Below are positions 35,802 through 45,130 of a stretch of 62,001 nucleotides of DNA, piece after piece. The position numbers were made by a program, and so were the translations under genes. Below the pieces are notes generated by a model. It ran no database searches. It worked only from the letters and a program-made list of their open reading frames with translations, and had not been told where the DNA came from. Source of the DNA: Acinetobacter bouvetii (GTDB lineage: Bacteria > Pseudomonadota > Gammaproteobacteria > Pseudomonadales > Moraxellaceae). The stretch's first letter is position 1. Every line of letters begins with the position of its first letter. The stretch covers positions 1 to 62,001 of the forward strand of contig NZ_CADDTS010000039.1 of the NCBI RefSeq assembly GCF_902753875.1. The letters run 5' to 3'.

Positions 35802-38375
35802 ATGTCCAAGAGTGGCTTTGGTCAAATCTATCGCCAGCTTTCCAGTAAGCTGCTTGACCTGGTGGTAACCCCGCATGTTCTTGGTGAGGTTCCTACTGAA
35901 CCGACTACAGAAATCAATTCCTCTACAGCGCAGCTCATCCAGCAAAAAGTGGTGTGCTATGTTTTACAGAATTATTCACGCAGTAATGCCCTGATTGTCG
36001 ATGGCGAAACCCGTCGTCTGAAACTGTCACCCGCTTTAAACCCGTTGGTGGTCGGTGATCATAAGGAAAAAGCATCGGTACTGTTTTTACAGCATCATGA
36101 TGAAAATAACCTGCTCAATCCTCCTCCGCATGCGTTTCCACCGCGCTTATTGCGTTTGATCGACATTCTGGAACATCATCCTCAAGTCGACATTGAACTG
36201 ATTCCGGTGACCGTACTGTGGGGTCGTTCGCCTGATAAAGAAGATTCCTGGTTAAAACTCCTGTTTACCGACACTTGGGCAACGCCGGGTACAGTGAAAC
36301 AGCTGGTTAATATTGGTCTGCATGGTCGTCAATCTTATCTGGAATTCCATGAAGGACAGTCCTTGCGTGCGCTGATCGATTTTGCACAAAAGACCCATCC
36401 GAACCTGTCGCCTGCGACTTATATTCTCAATACCTTAAATAACTATCTGGATGGGCAACGTGAAGTGGTGCTCGGCCCTGATCTTTCAGACCGCCGCAAT
36501 GTCATGCATTCACTGATCAAAGCCAGTGATGTTCAGGATGCCATCCGCCGTGAAAGCATTCGCAGCAAAATCAGCATGATTGAGGCTGAACGTCGTGCCA
36601 TTGGTTATTTGAATGAGATTGTCTCAGACTATTCACATTCGGCTGTGCGTTTTGCCGACATGGCTCTGACCCGTTTATGGACCCAGCTCTATGATGGTGT
36701 TGAAGTACATAACTTCAGTACCGTACGTGAACTGGCCAAAGATTACGAAATTATTTATACCCCGTGTCACCGCAGTCACATTGATTACCTGTTACTGTCG
36801 TATGTGATTTACAAACGCGGAATGATGGTGCCGTACATTGCTGCCGGCGATAACTTGAACATGCCTTTTGTCGGTCAGTTATTGCGTGGTGGCGGTGCGT
36901 TCTTTATTCGCCGTACCTTCCGTGGCAATGGCTTGTACACTACCGTGTTTAAAGAATACCTATTCAGCATTCTTTCCCGTAATACCCCACTGGAATACTT
37001 TATTGAAGGTGGCCGCTCACGAACCGGACGTTTGCTACCGCCTAAAACCGGCATGCTGGCCATGACGGTTCACGGACATTTACGTGGCCGTTCCAAACCG
37101 ATCGTCTTTGTCCCGACTTATGTGGGTTATGAACGCCTGATGGAAGGTGCAACTTATGTCGGTGAAATGAACGGTAAGGATAAAGAATCCGAATCCATCA
37201 TGGGCATTTTAAAAACCCTGCGCAAGATTGAGAAAATTTTCGGTAAAGTACATGTCAACTTTGGTGAGCCGGTTTTCCTCGATGACATGTTGAAAAAACA
37301 TGGCGCAGAAAATATTAAAATTGCCAAAAATGATGATCCAATCCCGCAAGAAATTTCAGATGCTGTCAACAGTTCTGCCCATGCGATTTTGGAAAACATT
37401 AACCGCGCGGTGGTGATTAACCCGGTATCACTGCTTTCGCTAATTCTGCTGGCTACGCCTAAACATACGCTAGACGAAGAGATTTGCATCAAGCAGCTGG
37501 ATGCTTACCGTAATCTGGTTACCGCCCTGCCTTATGATACTCGTACTCAAGTGACGCCACTTTCAGGCAAAGAAATTATTGCCTATGGCCTCAAACTAAA
37601 ACTGATTAAACGCGTGAAGCATGTATTAGGCGATATCATTGCGATTGAAGACAATCAGGCGGTGTTGCTGACCTACTTTCGCAACAACATTCTGCATGCC
37701 TTTGTCTTGCCATCCCTGATTGCAGCTCTGGTGGAACACAACGGTTTAATCCGCCGTGGCGATTTGATTAATGTGATTCGCACCCTCTACCCATTCTTAA
37801 AAGCAGAATTGTTCTTAAAATGGCAAGATGAGGAACTCAAAGATCAAATCTGTGCCTATGTCGAAGCCTTGATTCAAGCCAAATTTATTTTTGAAGATAT
37901 TGAAGGCAATCTGGTTTCCCCGGCACCTAATTCTGAAGATCATAACCAGCTGGTGGTACTTGCTGCCCCTGTAATGCAGAGTTTGGAACGTTACTACATG
38001 ACTCTGGCTTTAATCACCCAGCGTGGTTCAGGCAATATCTCCACCCGTCAGGTCGAAGAACTCAGTCATCTGGTCGGTCAGCGTTTATCTGTGCTGTATG
38101 AATTTAACTCGCCGGAGTTCTTTGATAAATCCTTGTTCCAAAGTTTTATCAAAGTGCTGACTCAGCAAGGTTATATTCGTAACAATGAAGATAACGCGAT
38201 TGTGTTTGATGAGAACTTCCAGAACGTTGCCCAATACGCCAATCTGGTGTTAGATGATGTGACCTTGCAAATGCTTCAGCACATTACTACCTTTAGTGAT
38301 GAAGAGCTGAAGGAAGCTCTGGATGCAGTTGCAGCACAACAGGCAAAACGTCGTTTGAAACGGAAGAAGAAATAA
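35802..38375 (+). CDS. plsB: Glycerol-3-phosphate 1-O-acyltransferase PlsB
   Basis: An 857-aa inner-membrane enzyme starting phospholipid synthesis by making lysophosphatidic acid from acyl-CoA or acyl-ACP. Acyltransferase blocks: CHRSHIDYLLLSY (HxxxxD, near residue 325), GGGAFFIRR, EGGRSRTGRLLPPKTG and FVPTYVGYERL. Length is near E. coli PlsB (807 aa), with a basic KRRLKRKKK end. AAGTAGGAG precedes the ATG. The upstream 292 nt are AT-rich with no promoter I can fix. Confidence 0.95.
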   Translation: MSKSGFGQIYRQLSSKLLDLVVTPHVLGEVPTEPTTEINSSTAQLIQQKVVCYVLQNYSRSNALIVDGETRRLKLSPALNPLVVGDHKEKASVLFLQHHDENNLLNPPPHAFPPRLLRLIDILEHHPQVDIELIPVTVLWGRSPDKEDSWLKLLFTDTWATPGTVKQLVNIGLHGRQSYLEFHEGQSLRALIDFAQKTHPNLSPATYILNTLNNYLDGQREVVLGPDLSDRRNVMHSLIKASDVQDAIRRESIRSKISMIEAERRAIGYLNEIVSDYSHSAVRFADMALTRLWTQLYDGVEVHNFSTVRELAKDYEIIYTPCHRSHIDYLLLSYVIYKRGMMVPYIAAGDNLNMPFVGQLLRGGGAFFIRRTFRGNGLYTTVFKEYLFSILSRNTPLEYFIEGGRSRTGRLLPPKTGMLAMTVHGHLRGRSKPIVFVPTYVGYERLMEGATYVGEMNGKDKESESIMGILKTLRKIEKIFGKVHVNFGEPVFLDDMLKKHGAENIKIAKNDDPIPQEISDAVNSSAHAILENINRAVVINPVSLLSLILLATPKHTLDEEICIKQLDAYRNLVTALPYDTRTQVTPLSGKEIIAYGLKLKLIKRVKHVLGDIIAIEDNQAVLLTYFRNNILHAFVLPSLIAALVEHNGLIRRGDLINVIRTLYPFLKAELFLKWQDEELKDQICAYVEALIQAKFIFEDIEGNLVSPAPNSEDHNQLVVLAAPVMQSLERYYMTLALITQRGSGNISTRQVEELSHLVGQRLSVLYEFNSPEFFDKSLFQSFIKVLTQQGYIRNNEDNAIVFDENFQNVAQYANLVLDDVTLQMLQHITTFSDEELKEALDAVAAQQAKRRLKRKKK

Positions 38376-38387
38376 CAGCCTTAAAAG

Positions 38388-38422
38388 TTCCCCCTCCTTT
38401 AAAAAAGGAGGGGGAATTTTTT
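38388..38422 (+). terminator. Terminator of plsB (C/T-rich hairpin)
   Basis: TTCCCCCTCCTTT and AAAGGAGGGGGAA make a perfect 13-bp stem over AAA, followed by six T. It is one of three similar CCCTCCTTT/AAGGAGGG hairpins in the window. Confidence 0.9.
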
Positions 38423-38423
38423 A

Positions 38424-39227
38424 TCACTTTTCTAACATCTGCAAATAATCCCTAAAACAATCCTCATGTTCTAACTCAAATCCACTTTCACGTATCCGAG
38501 TCGCAAAAATCCGCTTCCCTGTTTCCTTCTGACTTTCCACAACCAGTTCAGGTAAATTGAGTTGCCTTTGAAACCACTGAATGATTTCATGCAAAGGGAT
38601 AGGCTGATTATTGGTGCAAATATAAGATTTTTCAGGATGTTCCACGTGAATCACGTGTGCCAGAAAGCGGGCCAGATCATCAACATGAATCCGGTTAGAC
38701 CAGTGAATTTGAGGATAGCTTTGGGTCGTTTCAGCCAACTTGATCATCCTCGCCACAGACGTGCCATAAATCCCAGTTGGACGAATGATTATGCAGCGTT
38801 CAGCGAAGGCTTGTTGGTAGAGCTGCTCCATCTTCCAGAGTAATTGCCCCTGCTCATCCACAGGTTGAATAGCTGATCCATCATCAATGCGCTCACCTGC
38901 ATTTTCACCATAGACTCTGGTTGATGACACCACCACAATTCTTTGCACCGGGTGTGCCTTTAAGGCTTTAGCAATCGGAGCAACCGAATCGACATAAGTC
39001 TGTTGATAACCCTCTACAGTACTTTGTGATGGTGACAATAAAACATAGACCCAATCAATAGGCGGAAGTTTTGTTAAATCCAGCTGATGCACATCCTGAA
39101 TCAGATGGGTTGCATAAGCATCAGTTTTCGGACTTTGGCTGATTGTGGTAATTTGGTGCCCTTGCTGAAATAATTGTTTAGCAACCCGGGTAGATGTTTT
39201 ACCATAACCGATAAATAATATATGCAT
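38424..39227 (-). CDS. NAD(P)-dependent epimerase/dehydratase-like protein (YeeZ-like SDR)
   Basis: A 267-aa extended SDR protein. It begins MHILFIGYGKTSTRVAKQL, whose GYGKTSTRVA is a Rossmann dinucleotide loop. VVVSSTRVYGENAGERIDD gives the active-site Ser/Tyr region, and RPTGIYG follows. It resembles the E. coli YeeZ group, whose substrate is unknown. It is divergent from recG, 35 nt apart, so the promoters overlap. Confidence 0.8.
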   Translation of the reverse strand: MHILFIGYGKTSTRVAKQLFQQGHQITTISQSPKTDAYATHLIQDVHQLDLTKLPPIDWVYVLLSPSQSTVEGYQQTYVDSVAPIAKALKAHPVQRIVVVSSTRVYGENAGERIDDGSAIQPVDEQGQLLWKMEQLYQQAFAERCIIIRPTGIYGTSVARMIKLAETTQSYPQIHWSNRIHVDDLARFLAHVIHVEHPEKSYICTNNQPIPLHEIIQWFQRQLNLPELVVESQKETGKRIFATRIRESGFELEHEDCFRDYLQMLEK

Positions 39228-39262
39228 TAAGCACCTGATGATTTAACTCAAGTTGAGGGGAC

Positions 39263-41308
39263 ATGGCTGCAGTCCATCAATTGCAAGGGGTAGGCACTGC
39301 CTCTGCTGCATTACTGGAAAAACTGAATATTCTCACCACGGATGATTTACTGTTTCATCTACCGCGTGATTATGAAGATCGTAGCACGATCATCCCCATG
39401 AACCAATTGGTCGTGGGGCGCAGTTATTTGCTGGAAGGTCTGGTCAAAGGTGTCGATTTTCCGCCGGGCAAACGAAAATCCATGGCCATCCAGTTACAGG
39501 ATGATTTTGGCAAAGTCACCTTGCGGTTTTACCATGTCTATAAAGCCCTGACTGATCGGGCCAAAGTCGGCAACCAGCTCCGCATCTTTGGTGAAGTGCG
39601 CGTCGGTGCCCGTGGTCTGGAACTGTATCATCCTGAAATTCAGCTGATTACTGAGCATACGCCGCTACCCAAAACCCAGCTCACCGCCATTTATCCCGCG
39701 ACCGAAGGTTTAACTCAGCCCAAGCTGCGTGAATATGTCAAACAGGCTCTGAAACAGCATAGTGATGAGCTGCCTGAATTATTGCCAGAAAAATTTACCA
39801 ATGGTTATGCGCTGAAACAGGCGCTGGAATATATTCATGAACCACCATTGAATGCCAATATGCTACAGCTGGCTCAAGGTTCCCATCCGGCCCAACAGCG
39901 GCTGATTTTTGAAGAACTGGTGGCGCATCAAATTAGCTTGTTATCTCGTCGTGCCTATATTCAGCAGATTGCCGCCCCTTCTTTTAGTCCAAGTCAAAAT
40001 TTTGCCAAGCAGTTATTGGACAGTTTGCCGTTTAGTCTGACCGGCGCACAAAAACGGGTTTCCAAAGAAATTGTGCAGGACTTAAAACAGAACAAGCCAA
40101 TGCTGCGTCTGGTTCAGGGCGATGTCGGTGCCGGTAAAACGCTGGTGGCCGGGGTGGCTGCCTGTCATGCACTGGAAGAAGGCTGGCAAGTGGCACTGAT
40201 GGCACCGACAGAAATTCTGGCTGAACAGCATTATCTGAATTTTAAAAAATGGTTTGAACCATTGGGACTGAATGTGTCCTGGCTATCCGGCAAGCAGAAA
40301 GGCAAAGCCCGTACTGCGGCAGAACAAACCATTAAACAAGGGACGGCCAATCTGGTGGTGGGGACTCATGCCCTGTTTCAGGAAAATGTCGAATTCAGCA
40401 AACTCGGGCTGGTGATTATTGATGAACAGCATCGCTTTGGGGTCGATCAACGCTTGGCGCTTCGTAATAAAGGCGCCAATAACATGACCCCGCATCAGTT
40501 GGTGATGACTGCCACCCCGATTCCGCGCACGCTTGCGATGTCTGCTTATGGCGATCTGGATACCTCGGTGATTGATGAACTGCCACCGGGCCGAACCCCG
40601 ATTCAGACCGTGACCATTCCTTTGGACCGCCGTGAAGAAGTGTTGCAGCGTATAGCGACTAACTGTGCCGAAGGCAAACAGGCCTATTGGGTATGCACGC
40701 TGGTAGAACAGTCAGAAACGCTGGATGCCCAAGCGGCAGAAGCCACCTTTCAGGAAATTAAGGAACGCTTTCCACAGCTCAACATTGGTCTGGTACATGG
40801 CAAAATGAAAGCCGATGAAAAGCAGGCCGTGATGCAGCAATTTAAAGACAATCAGCTGCAACTCCTGATTGCCACCACCGTGATTGAGGTTGGTGTGGAT
40901 GTACCGAATGCCTCCATCATGGTGATTGAAAATGCCGAACGTCTGGGACTTTCACAGCTGCATCAGCTGCGCGGCCGGGTGGGTCGTGGTGCGACTGCCA
41001 GTTTCTGCGCCCTGCTGTATAAAAGTCCGCTTTCGCAAAATGGACAGGAACGGCTGCGAATTATGCGTGAAACCAATGACGGTTTTATCATTGCCGAAAA
41101 GGATCTGGAAATTCGCGGGCCGGGTGAATTGCTGGGTACCAAACAAACTGGCGATATGGGTTTTCGGGTGGCCAAGTTAGAACGCGATGATCATTTACTG
41201 AATCAGGCCCATTATGTCGCACAGCAAATCTTAAAAGATTATCCTGACAATGCCGAAGCCTTGTTAAAACGCTGGTTGCCTGAAGCTCCACGCTATGCCT
41301 ACGTATAG
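39263..41308 (+). CDS. recG: ATP-dependent DNA helicase RecG
   Basis: A 681-aa branch-migration helicase for replication-fork and Holliday-junction remodelling. The N-terminal wedge/OB domain covers about 1-200. Helicase motifs: GDVGAGKT (I), APTEILAEQHY (Ia), IIDEQHRFG (II), TATPIPRT (III), ATTVIEVGVDVPNA (V), QLRGRVGRG (VI). The TRG-like region near the C-terminus is FIIAEKDLEIRGPGELLGTKQ. GAGGGG lies just before the ATG. Length fits the family (~690 aa). Confidence 0.97.
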   Translation: MAAVHQLQGVGTASAALLEKLNILTTDDLLFHLPRDYEDRSTIIPMNQLVVGRSYLLEGLVKGVDFPPGKRKSMAIQLQDDFGKVTLRFYHVYKALTDRAKVGNQLRIFGEVRVGARGLELYHPEIQLITEHTPLPKTQLTAIYPATEGLTQPKLREYVKQALKQHSDELPELLPEKFTNGYALKQALEYIHEPPLNANMLQLAQGSHPAQQRLIFEELVAHQISLLSRRAYIQQIAAPSFSPSQNFAKQLLDSLPFSLTGAQKRVSKEIVQDLKQNKPMLRLVQGDVGAGKTLVAGVAACHALEEGWQVALMAPTEILAEQHYLNFKKWFEPLGLNVSWLSGKQKGKARTAAEQTIKQGTANLVVGTHALFQENVEFSKLGLVIIDEQHRFGVDQRLALRNKGANNMTPHQLVMTATPIPRTLAMSAYGDLDTSVIDELPPGRTPIQTVTIPLDRREEVLQRIATNCAEGKQAYWVCTLVEQSETLDAQAAEATFQEIKERFPQLNIGLVHGKMKADEKQAVMQQFKDNQLQLLIATTVIEVGVDVPNASIMVIENAERLGLSQLHQLRGRVGRGATASFCALLYKSPLSQNGQERLRIMRETNDGFIIAEKDLEIRGPGELLGTKQTGDMGFRVAKLERDDHLLNQAHYVAQQILKDYPDNAEALLKRWLPEAPRYAYV

Positions 41309-41690
41309 TAGAGTAGTTTCAAAAAATAGATTTAATCATCAATAGATGTTTTCCAGACATCAAAAAATGCTCAATATTAGATTTTTTAGATCAGCATAGC
41401 CCCATTTGATAAATTTCATTTTGATGTCTTCGTGTAGGCAATACCTCTACTTTTGAAAGGTCAAAATGAGGATCTTAAAATATATTTTAAGTCCGCAAGA
41501 AAAACCTTTTGTTTCCCACACACAACATCCTGAGCCAGTTTTAAGCACTGCTTTAAAATGCAGCGCAAGGGATGGGAAACGTGTGGCATCCATGCCACAC
41601 TCATGAATCCAATACCTACTAAAAATCATTTTTCTTGAAGCCAGATACAAACTATGCAAAATTAAAGCAAAATAAAAAGAAGAAGAAAAC
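41309..41690. repeat. Gene-free region with a structured, repeat-like block (41511-41600)
   Basis: 382 nt without a convincing gene. GTTTCCCA (41511-41518) is inverted at 41573-41580, an inner GCACTGC/TGCAGCGC hairpin lies between, and GTGTGGCAT/ATGCCACAC (41581-41600) is a perfect 9-bp palindrome. An 81-codon minus-strand frame crosses it, but it reads through the palindromes and has no protein-like features. It may be a dispersed intergenic element or a structured RNA. Confidence 0.45.
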
Positions 41691-42323
41691 ATGCTGCAAT
41701 TGATTCACCCATTACTGCAAAAAGTAATCCAAAACCTTTCCCCTTGCCTACTTTGCGGCATAGACCATCAGCAGCATTATTCACTCTGTACCGATTGCTG
41801 GCAGCAGTTACCGTGGTTGAAACAGACCATTCAACGGCAGGAAATGGATATCCAAGTGGCTTTTCAATATGCCTATCCGGTGGATCGTATTATTCAAAAA
41901 TTCAAATACGAACAGCAGCTGCATTTTCAAACCCTGCTTGCAGGCTCACTCATCGGGCTGAGATTACCCAAAATTCAGGCCATCGTACCCATGCCGATTT
42001 CCCATCAGCGTTTGGCAGAACGTGGTTATAACCAGTCTTTACTTATTGCCAAGATTTTGGCGAAACAGCTGAATATTCCAGTCTGGCAACCGGTTGCACG
42101 ACGGGCGCAACATTCACAAAAAGGTTTGAGCCGTATCGAACGGTTGGACCAGATTGAGCAGCAATTCGTGATTGCTACAAAGAGTAAAGTCCGTTACCGC
42201 AAAGTGCTGATGCTGGATGATGTGGTCACGACTGGCAGTTCGCTACATGCTTTAAAAAATAGCTTACAGAAATTAGGCTGCCAGCAGATTTATGCGGCAT
42301 GTATCGCCGCTGCAGACAGCTAA
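41691..42323 (+). CDS. comF: ComF family protein (phosphoribosyltransferase fold)
   Basis: A 210-aa cytoplasmic protein associated with DNA uptake in naturally competent bacteria such as Acinetobacter. The N-terminus has a zinc-ribbon-like CLLCG...CTDCW. The C-terminus has the PRPP-binding motif VLMLDDVVTTGSSL. A central RGYNQSLLIAKILAK is also diagnostic. In competence ComF helps process incoming single-stranded DNA; the details are not settled. A purine-rich GAAGAAGAAAAC precedes the ATG. Confidence 0.88.
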   Translation: MLQLIHPLLQKVIQNLSPCLLCGIDHQQHYSLCTDCWQQLPWLKQTIQRQEMDIQVAFQYAYPVDRIIQKFKYEQQLHFQTLLAGSLIGLRLPKIQAIVPMPISHQRLAERGYNQSLLIAKILAKQLNIPVWQPVARRAQHSQKGLSRIERLDQIEQQFVIATKSKVRYRKVLMLDDVVTTGSSLHALKNSLQKLGCQQIYAACIAAADS

Positions 42324-42336
42324 AAATGCAGAACAT

Positions 42337-42368
42337 TAAAAAAAAAAGGGAAAGTTTATTCTTTCCCT
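42337..42368 (-). terminator. Terminator of the NUDIX gene
   Basis: AGGGAAAG and CTTTCCCT pair over TTTATT. On the minus strand the hairpin is followed by ten T, so it mainly ends the NUDIX/LOG transcript. Confidence 0.8.
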
Positions 42369-42423
42369 ATTCTCAAGCCTTTTTCTAATCGATCGCCGGT
42401 ATTTTTACAAGAGAGAATCGCCC

Positions 42424-42831
42424 TCACAAAAGCGCATTGACGCTTAACTGCTGCTTGACCCAAGGCATGACAATTTCAGTGGTCAATGGCGCAAGCCTGG
42501 TATGCTGATCATCTAAATCGACCCATTTCATCTCTGCAATTTCGGCATCAATTTTCGGGGCCTGATCTAAATTCACATAATAGACATAGCTCACCAGCTG
42601 ATGATCCGGCTCATTGGCGGTAGCGGTTTCAAAACGCCCGACAAATTGTTGAATAGAAGCTACACAACCAATTTCTTCCTGAATTTCACGCAACATGGTC
42701 TGTTCAGGCGCTTCATCCGGTTCCAACTTTCCGCCCACCTGCATAAAACAGGAAGTCTTCTGCTTACGCACCACCAGCAATTGCTGTTGTTGATTTAAAA
42801 TAATCGCCGCAGCGACCGTAATCACTTTCAT
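42424..42831 (-). CDS. NUDIX hydrolase
   Basis: A ~135-aa NUDIX protein. The Nudix box reads GGKLEPDEAPEQTMLREIQE-EIG (G-x5-E-x7-REUxEExGU), all catalytic Glu present. It hydrolyses a nucleoside-diphosphate derivative; the substrate (8-oxo-dGTP-type or other) cannot be told. The start at 42831 lies two nt after the stop of the LOG gene, so they are probably translationally coupled. Confidence 0.85.
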   Translation of the reverse strand: MKVITVAAAIILNQQQQLLVVRKQKTSCFMQVGGKLEPDEAPEQTMLREIQEEIGCVASIQQFVGRFETATANEPDHQLVSYVYYVNLDQAPKIDAEIAEMKWVDLDDQHTRLAPLTTEIVMPWVKQQLSVNALL

Positions 42832-42833
42832 CT

Positions 42834-43427
42834 TTACTTCACCAACTGCTGTTGATCCGCCATGCCCCATTTCGGCTGCGGAGCCTGGAAAGCATCAAAC
42901 TGCTGCAAAATATCTGGAATATCATTCGAGGCGATAATACTGTCAGCAAAGCGTGGATGGGTAAAACCTTTCACCGAGGTTAACTGAATAAACTTTAATA
43001 AGTCATCATAAAAACCCGCCACATTTAAAAAGGCACAAGGTTTCAAATGTATACCCAGCTGAGCCCAAGTCCACTGCTCAAAAATTTCTTCCAGGGTGCC
43101 AGCCCCACCCGGCATGGCAATAAACGCATCGGATAGTTCCGACATCTTGGTTTTGCGTTCATGCATATTAGACACCACATGCAATTCTGTTAAATCGGGA
43201 TGAGCCAGCTCACGATCCACCAGAACATTTGGAATTACTCCAATGACTTTACCTCCAGCCTGTAAGGCGCTGTCTGCCACCACCCCCATTAAGCCTGAAC
43301 GCCCACCGCCATACACCAGAGTTTTACCTTGCTCTGCAAGTGTCTGGCCCAGTTTTTGCGCCGTATCTAAAAAAATGGAATCTGTCCCCACAGCCGAGCC
43401 ACAAAAAACTGCGATAGCATTTGTCAT
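42834..43427 (-). CDS. LOG family protein (cytokinin-riboside 5'-monophosphate phosphoribohydrolase-like)
   Basis: A ~197-aa Rossmann-fold protein. It has the LOG signature PGGAGTLEE and, before it, VYGGGRSGLMG and the NMHERKTKM Arg. LOG enzymes release adenine-type bases from nucleoside monophosphates. In bacteria their role is often nucleotide salvage. The ATG at 43427 is chosen, with GGTGA before it; the frame extends 31 codons upstream with no homology. In an operon with the NUDIX gene, both acting on nucleotides. Confidence 0.85.
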   Translation of the reverse strand: MTNAIAVFCGSAVGTDSIFLDTAQKLGQTLAEQGKTLVYGGGRSGLMGVVADSALQAGGKVIGVIPNVLVDRELAHPDLTELHVVSNMHERKTKMSELSDAFIAMPGGAGTLEEIFEQWTWAQLGIHLKPCAFLNVAGFYDDLLKFIQLTSVKGFTHPRFADSIIASNDIPDILQQFDAFQAPQPKWGMADQQQLVK

Positions 43428-43579
43428 TTTTTCACCATGTTTTGAAGATGTCATACTATTAAAGTAAATTTTCAGGAGATTTTTTAATAAAAAAGCGCTT
43501 GAATCAGTGTTTTTATTCAATTCCTTGTCTAAAATACACCCATTGATTAACCCACACTGCGCAAGGGAGAAAAGACAGC

Positions 43580-44593
43580 ATGCTTGAAGCCTTTTACGCC
43601 ACAGAGCGCGGTAGTTTGGAAGATGCCACCATTAACGGTGGTTTTGATCTTCATCCAGAATTAGTGTGGATTGACCTCATTGCCCCATCACAAGAAGAAC
43701 AGCAATGGGTCTTGGATGCTTATGAGCAAAACCTGCCTACACTTAAATCCTTAGAAGATATTTCCTCATCTGCTCGATTTTACCGTGATGATGACGGAAT
43801 TTTACATATCAGTACTTATTTTTTAACTAAAAATAAAAATTTTCAGGTCGATGGTGAAACTGACGACAACTCGAGTATTTTGGCCACTGTACAAACCGTG
43901 GCTTTTATTCTACATAAAGAACGCCTGTTTACCCTACGTGGTGAAAAACTGGTGGCTTTCCGCGCGTTTCGTGCCCGTGCGCGTCGTAATGACTACGAAA
44001 TTGACTATAAAGATCCGACCTGGGTCTTGTTAGGTTTACTGGAAGCCAAACTGGATGAACTTGCGGATATCTTGGAAGATATCCACAAGGATTTGGAAAA
44101 ATATTCCACTGAAGTACTCAATAACCGCCATCGTGAACAGATTCTAGATCTGGATGACATGATTACCCGTTTGGCGCAATTGGAAGATATGCTGGGGAAA
44201 GCACAGCTATGTTTAATTGATTTACGTCGTGTCCTCACCTTCTTGTCCCGTCCACGGGCTTTAGGCAGTCATATTTATGATGCCGACATTCGAGAGCTCA
44301 GTGAAGATGTCCGCTCTCTGGTTGAACATGATGCCTTCCTGTTCCAAAAGGTTCGATTCTTGCTGGATACGACATCCGGATTCATTAACACCGAACAGAA
44401 CGATACCATCCGTCGATTCTCGATCTTGCCAAGTATGCTTGCACCACCGATGCTGGTGGCCAGTGTCTATGGGATGAACACTGACGTGCTGCCTTTTGCC
44501 CGAGGAACCACCAGCTTTGTCGTCGTCAGTATTATTTTAGTCGCCTTCTTTATTGGGCCACTGATTTATTTCCGCTGGAGGAAATGGATCTAA
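43580..44593 (+). CDS. corA: Magnesium/cobalt transporter CorA
   Basis: A 337-aa inner-membrane Mg2+ channel. A large N-terminal cytoplasmic alpha/beta funnel is followed by a long helix and two C-terminal helices. The selectivity-filter motif YGMN is at about residue 297 at the end of TM1, and the TM1-TM2 loop is NTDVLPFARG. It ends with the basic YFRWRKWI. Divergent from the LOG gene. Confidence 0.93.
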   Translation: MLEAFYATERGSLEDATINGGFDLHPELVWIDLIAPSQEEQQWVLDAYEQNLPTLKSLEDISSSARFYRDDDGILHISTYFLTKNKNFQVDGETDDNSSILATVQTVAFILHKERLFTLRGEKLVAFRAFRARARRNDYEIDYKDPTWVLLGLLEAKLDELADILEDIHKDLEKYSTEVLNNRHREQILDLDDMITRLAQLEDMLGKAQLCLIDLRRVLTFLSRPRALGSHIYDADIRELSEDVRSLVEHDAFLFQKVRFLLDTTSGFINTEQNDTIRRFSILPSMLAPPMLVASVYGMNTDVLPFARGTTSFVVVSIILVAFFIGPLIYFRWRKWI

Positions 44594-44605
44594 TACATTT
44601 ATATT

Positions 44606-44626
44606 CTCCCTCCTTTTAGGAGGGAG
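44606..44626. repeat. C/T-rich intergenic hairpin, CTCCCTCCT type
   Basis: CTCCCTCCT and AGGAGGGAG form a perfect 9-bp stem over TTT, 13 nt after the corA stop, followed by GTTAGAGGGAGG. It resembles the hairpins at 38388 and 54615. Without a clear T-run it is a weak terminator at most. Confidence 0.6.
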
Positions 44627-44787
44627 TTAGAGGGAGGTCTTGTCCATCCCTTAAATGTGATAGCTCCCTAATGCTGTTTTTACGTGTCATGATGTAGCTA
44701 CAAATAAAAAAATCTAAATGTGCAACCTTTATCCTTTACCGAATATATTCCTCATCTTCCTTTGGTAGAGGAAAAGATGCCGACCAT

Positions 44788-44813
44788 AAAAAAGCACCTT
44801 AAGGTGCTTTTTT
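44788..44813. terminator. Bidirectional terminator after the mla operon
   Basis: AAAAAAGCACCTT and AAGGTGCTTTTTT are a perfect 26-nt palindrome with A/T runs. It lies 11 nt beyond the mlaB stop on the minus strand. Confidence 0.85.
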
Positions 44814-44824
44814 AAATTCAGTGT

Positions 44825-45115
44825 TCAGGCAATCAATTGCAGGTCATCTTGCAAATGACAGGCCTGAATGATTTTCATCATTTTCTCAGGCACCGCTTTG
44901 AATTGCAGACCTTGAGCTTTCGGTGTCTGGCGTAACCAGCGCACCAGTACTGCCAGTGCCAAGGTACTTCCTTGTTCCAGCTGGGCCAAATTTACGACCA
45001 CAGGAAACTGGTTCTGAGATTGAATCAGCTTTAAACCTTGCTGGTAGTAATTTTCAGCATTGGCATAATCAATTTTGCCAGATACCTGTAATTCCTGATG
45101 AATGAATTCAATCAC
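44825..45115 (-). CDS. mlaB: MlaB, STAS-domain subunit of the Mla phospholipid ABC transporter
   Basis: A 96-aa STAS-fold protein (lipid asymmetry maintenance protein MlaB). The FPVVVNLAQLEQGSTLALAV stretch is the STAS core where the conserved Thr/Ser contacts MlaF. It binds the ATPase MlaF in the cytoplasm and supports its activity. It is the last gene of mlaFEDCB, 15 nt after mlaC. Confidence 0.85.
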   Translation of the reverse strand: MIEFIHQELQVSGKIDYANAENYYQQGLKLIQSQNQFPVVVNLAQLEQGSTLALAVLVRWLRQTPKAQGLQFKAVPEKMMKIIQACHLQDDLQLIA

Positions 45116-45130
45116 TAAACACCTACTCTG

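Noticed and set aside
41447..41692. 81-codon minus-strand frame between recG and comF
   Set aside because: It runs through the nested palindromes, has no ribosome-binding site and no protein-like composition; better explained as a repeat or RNA element.
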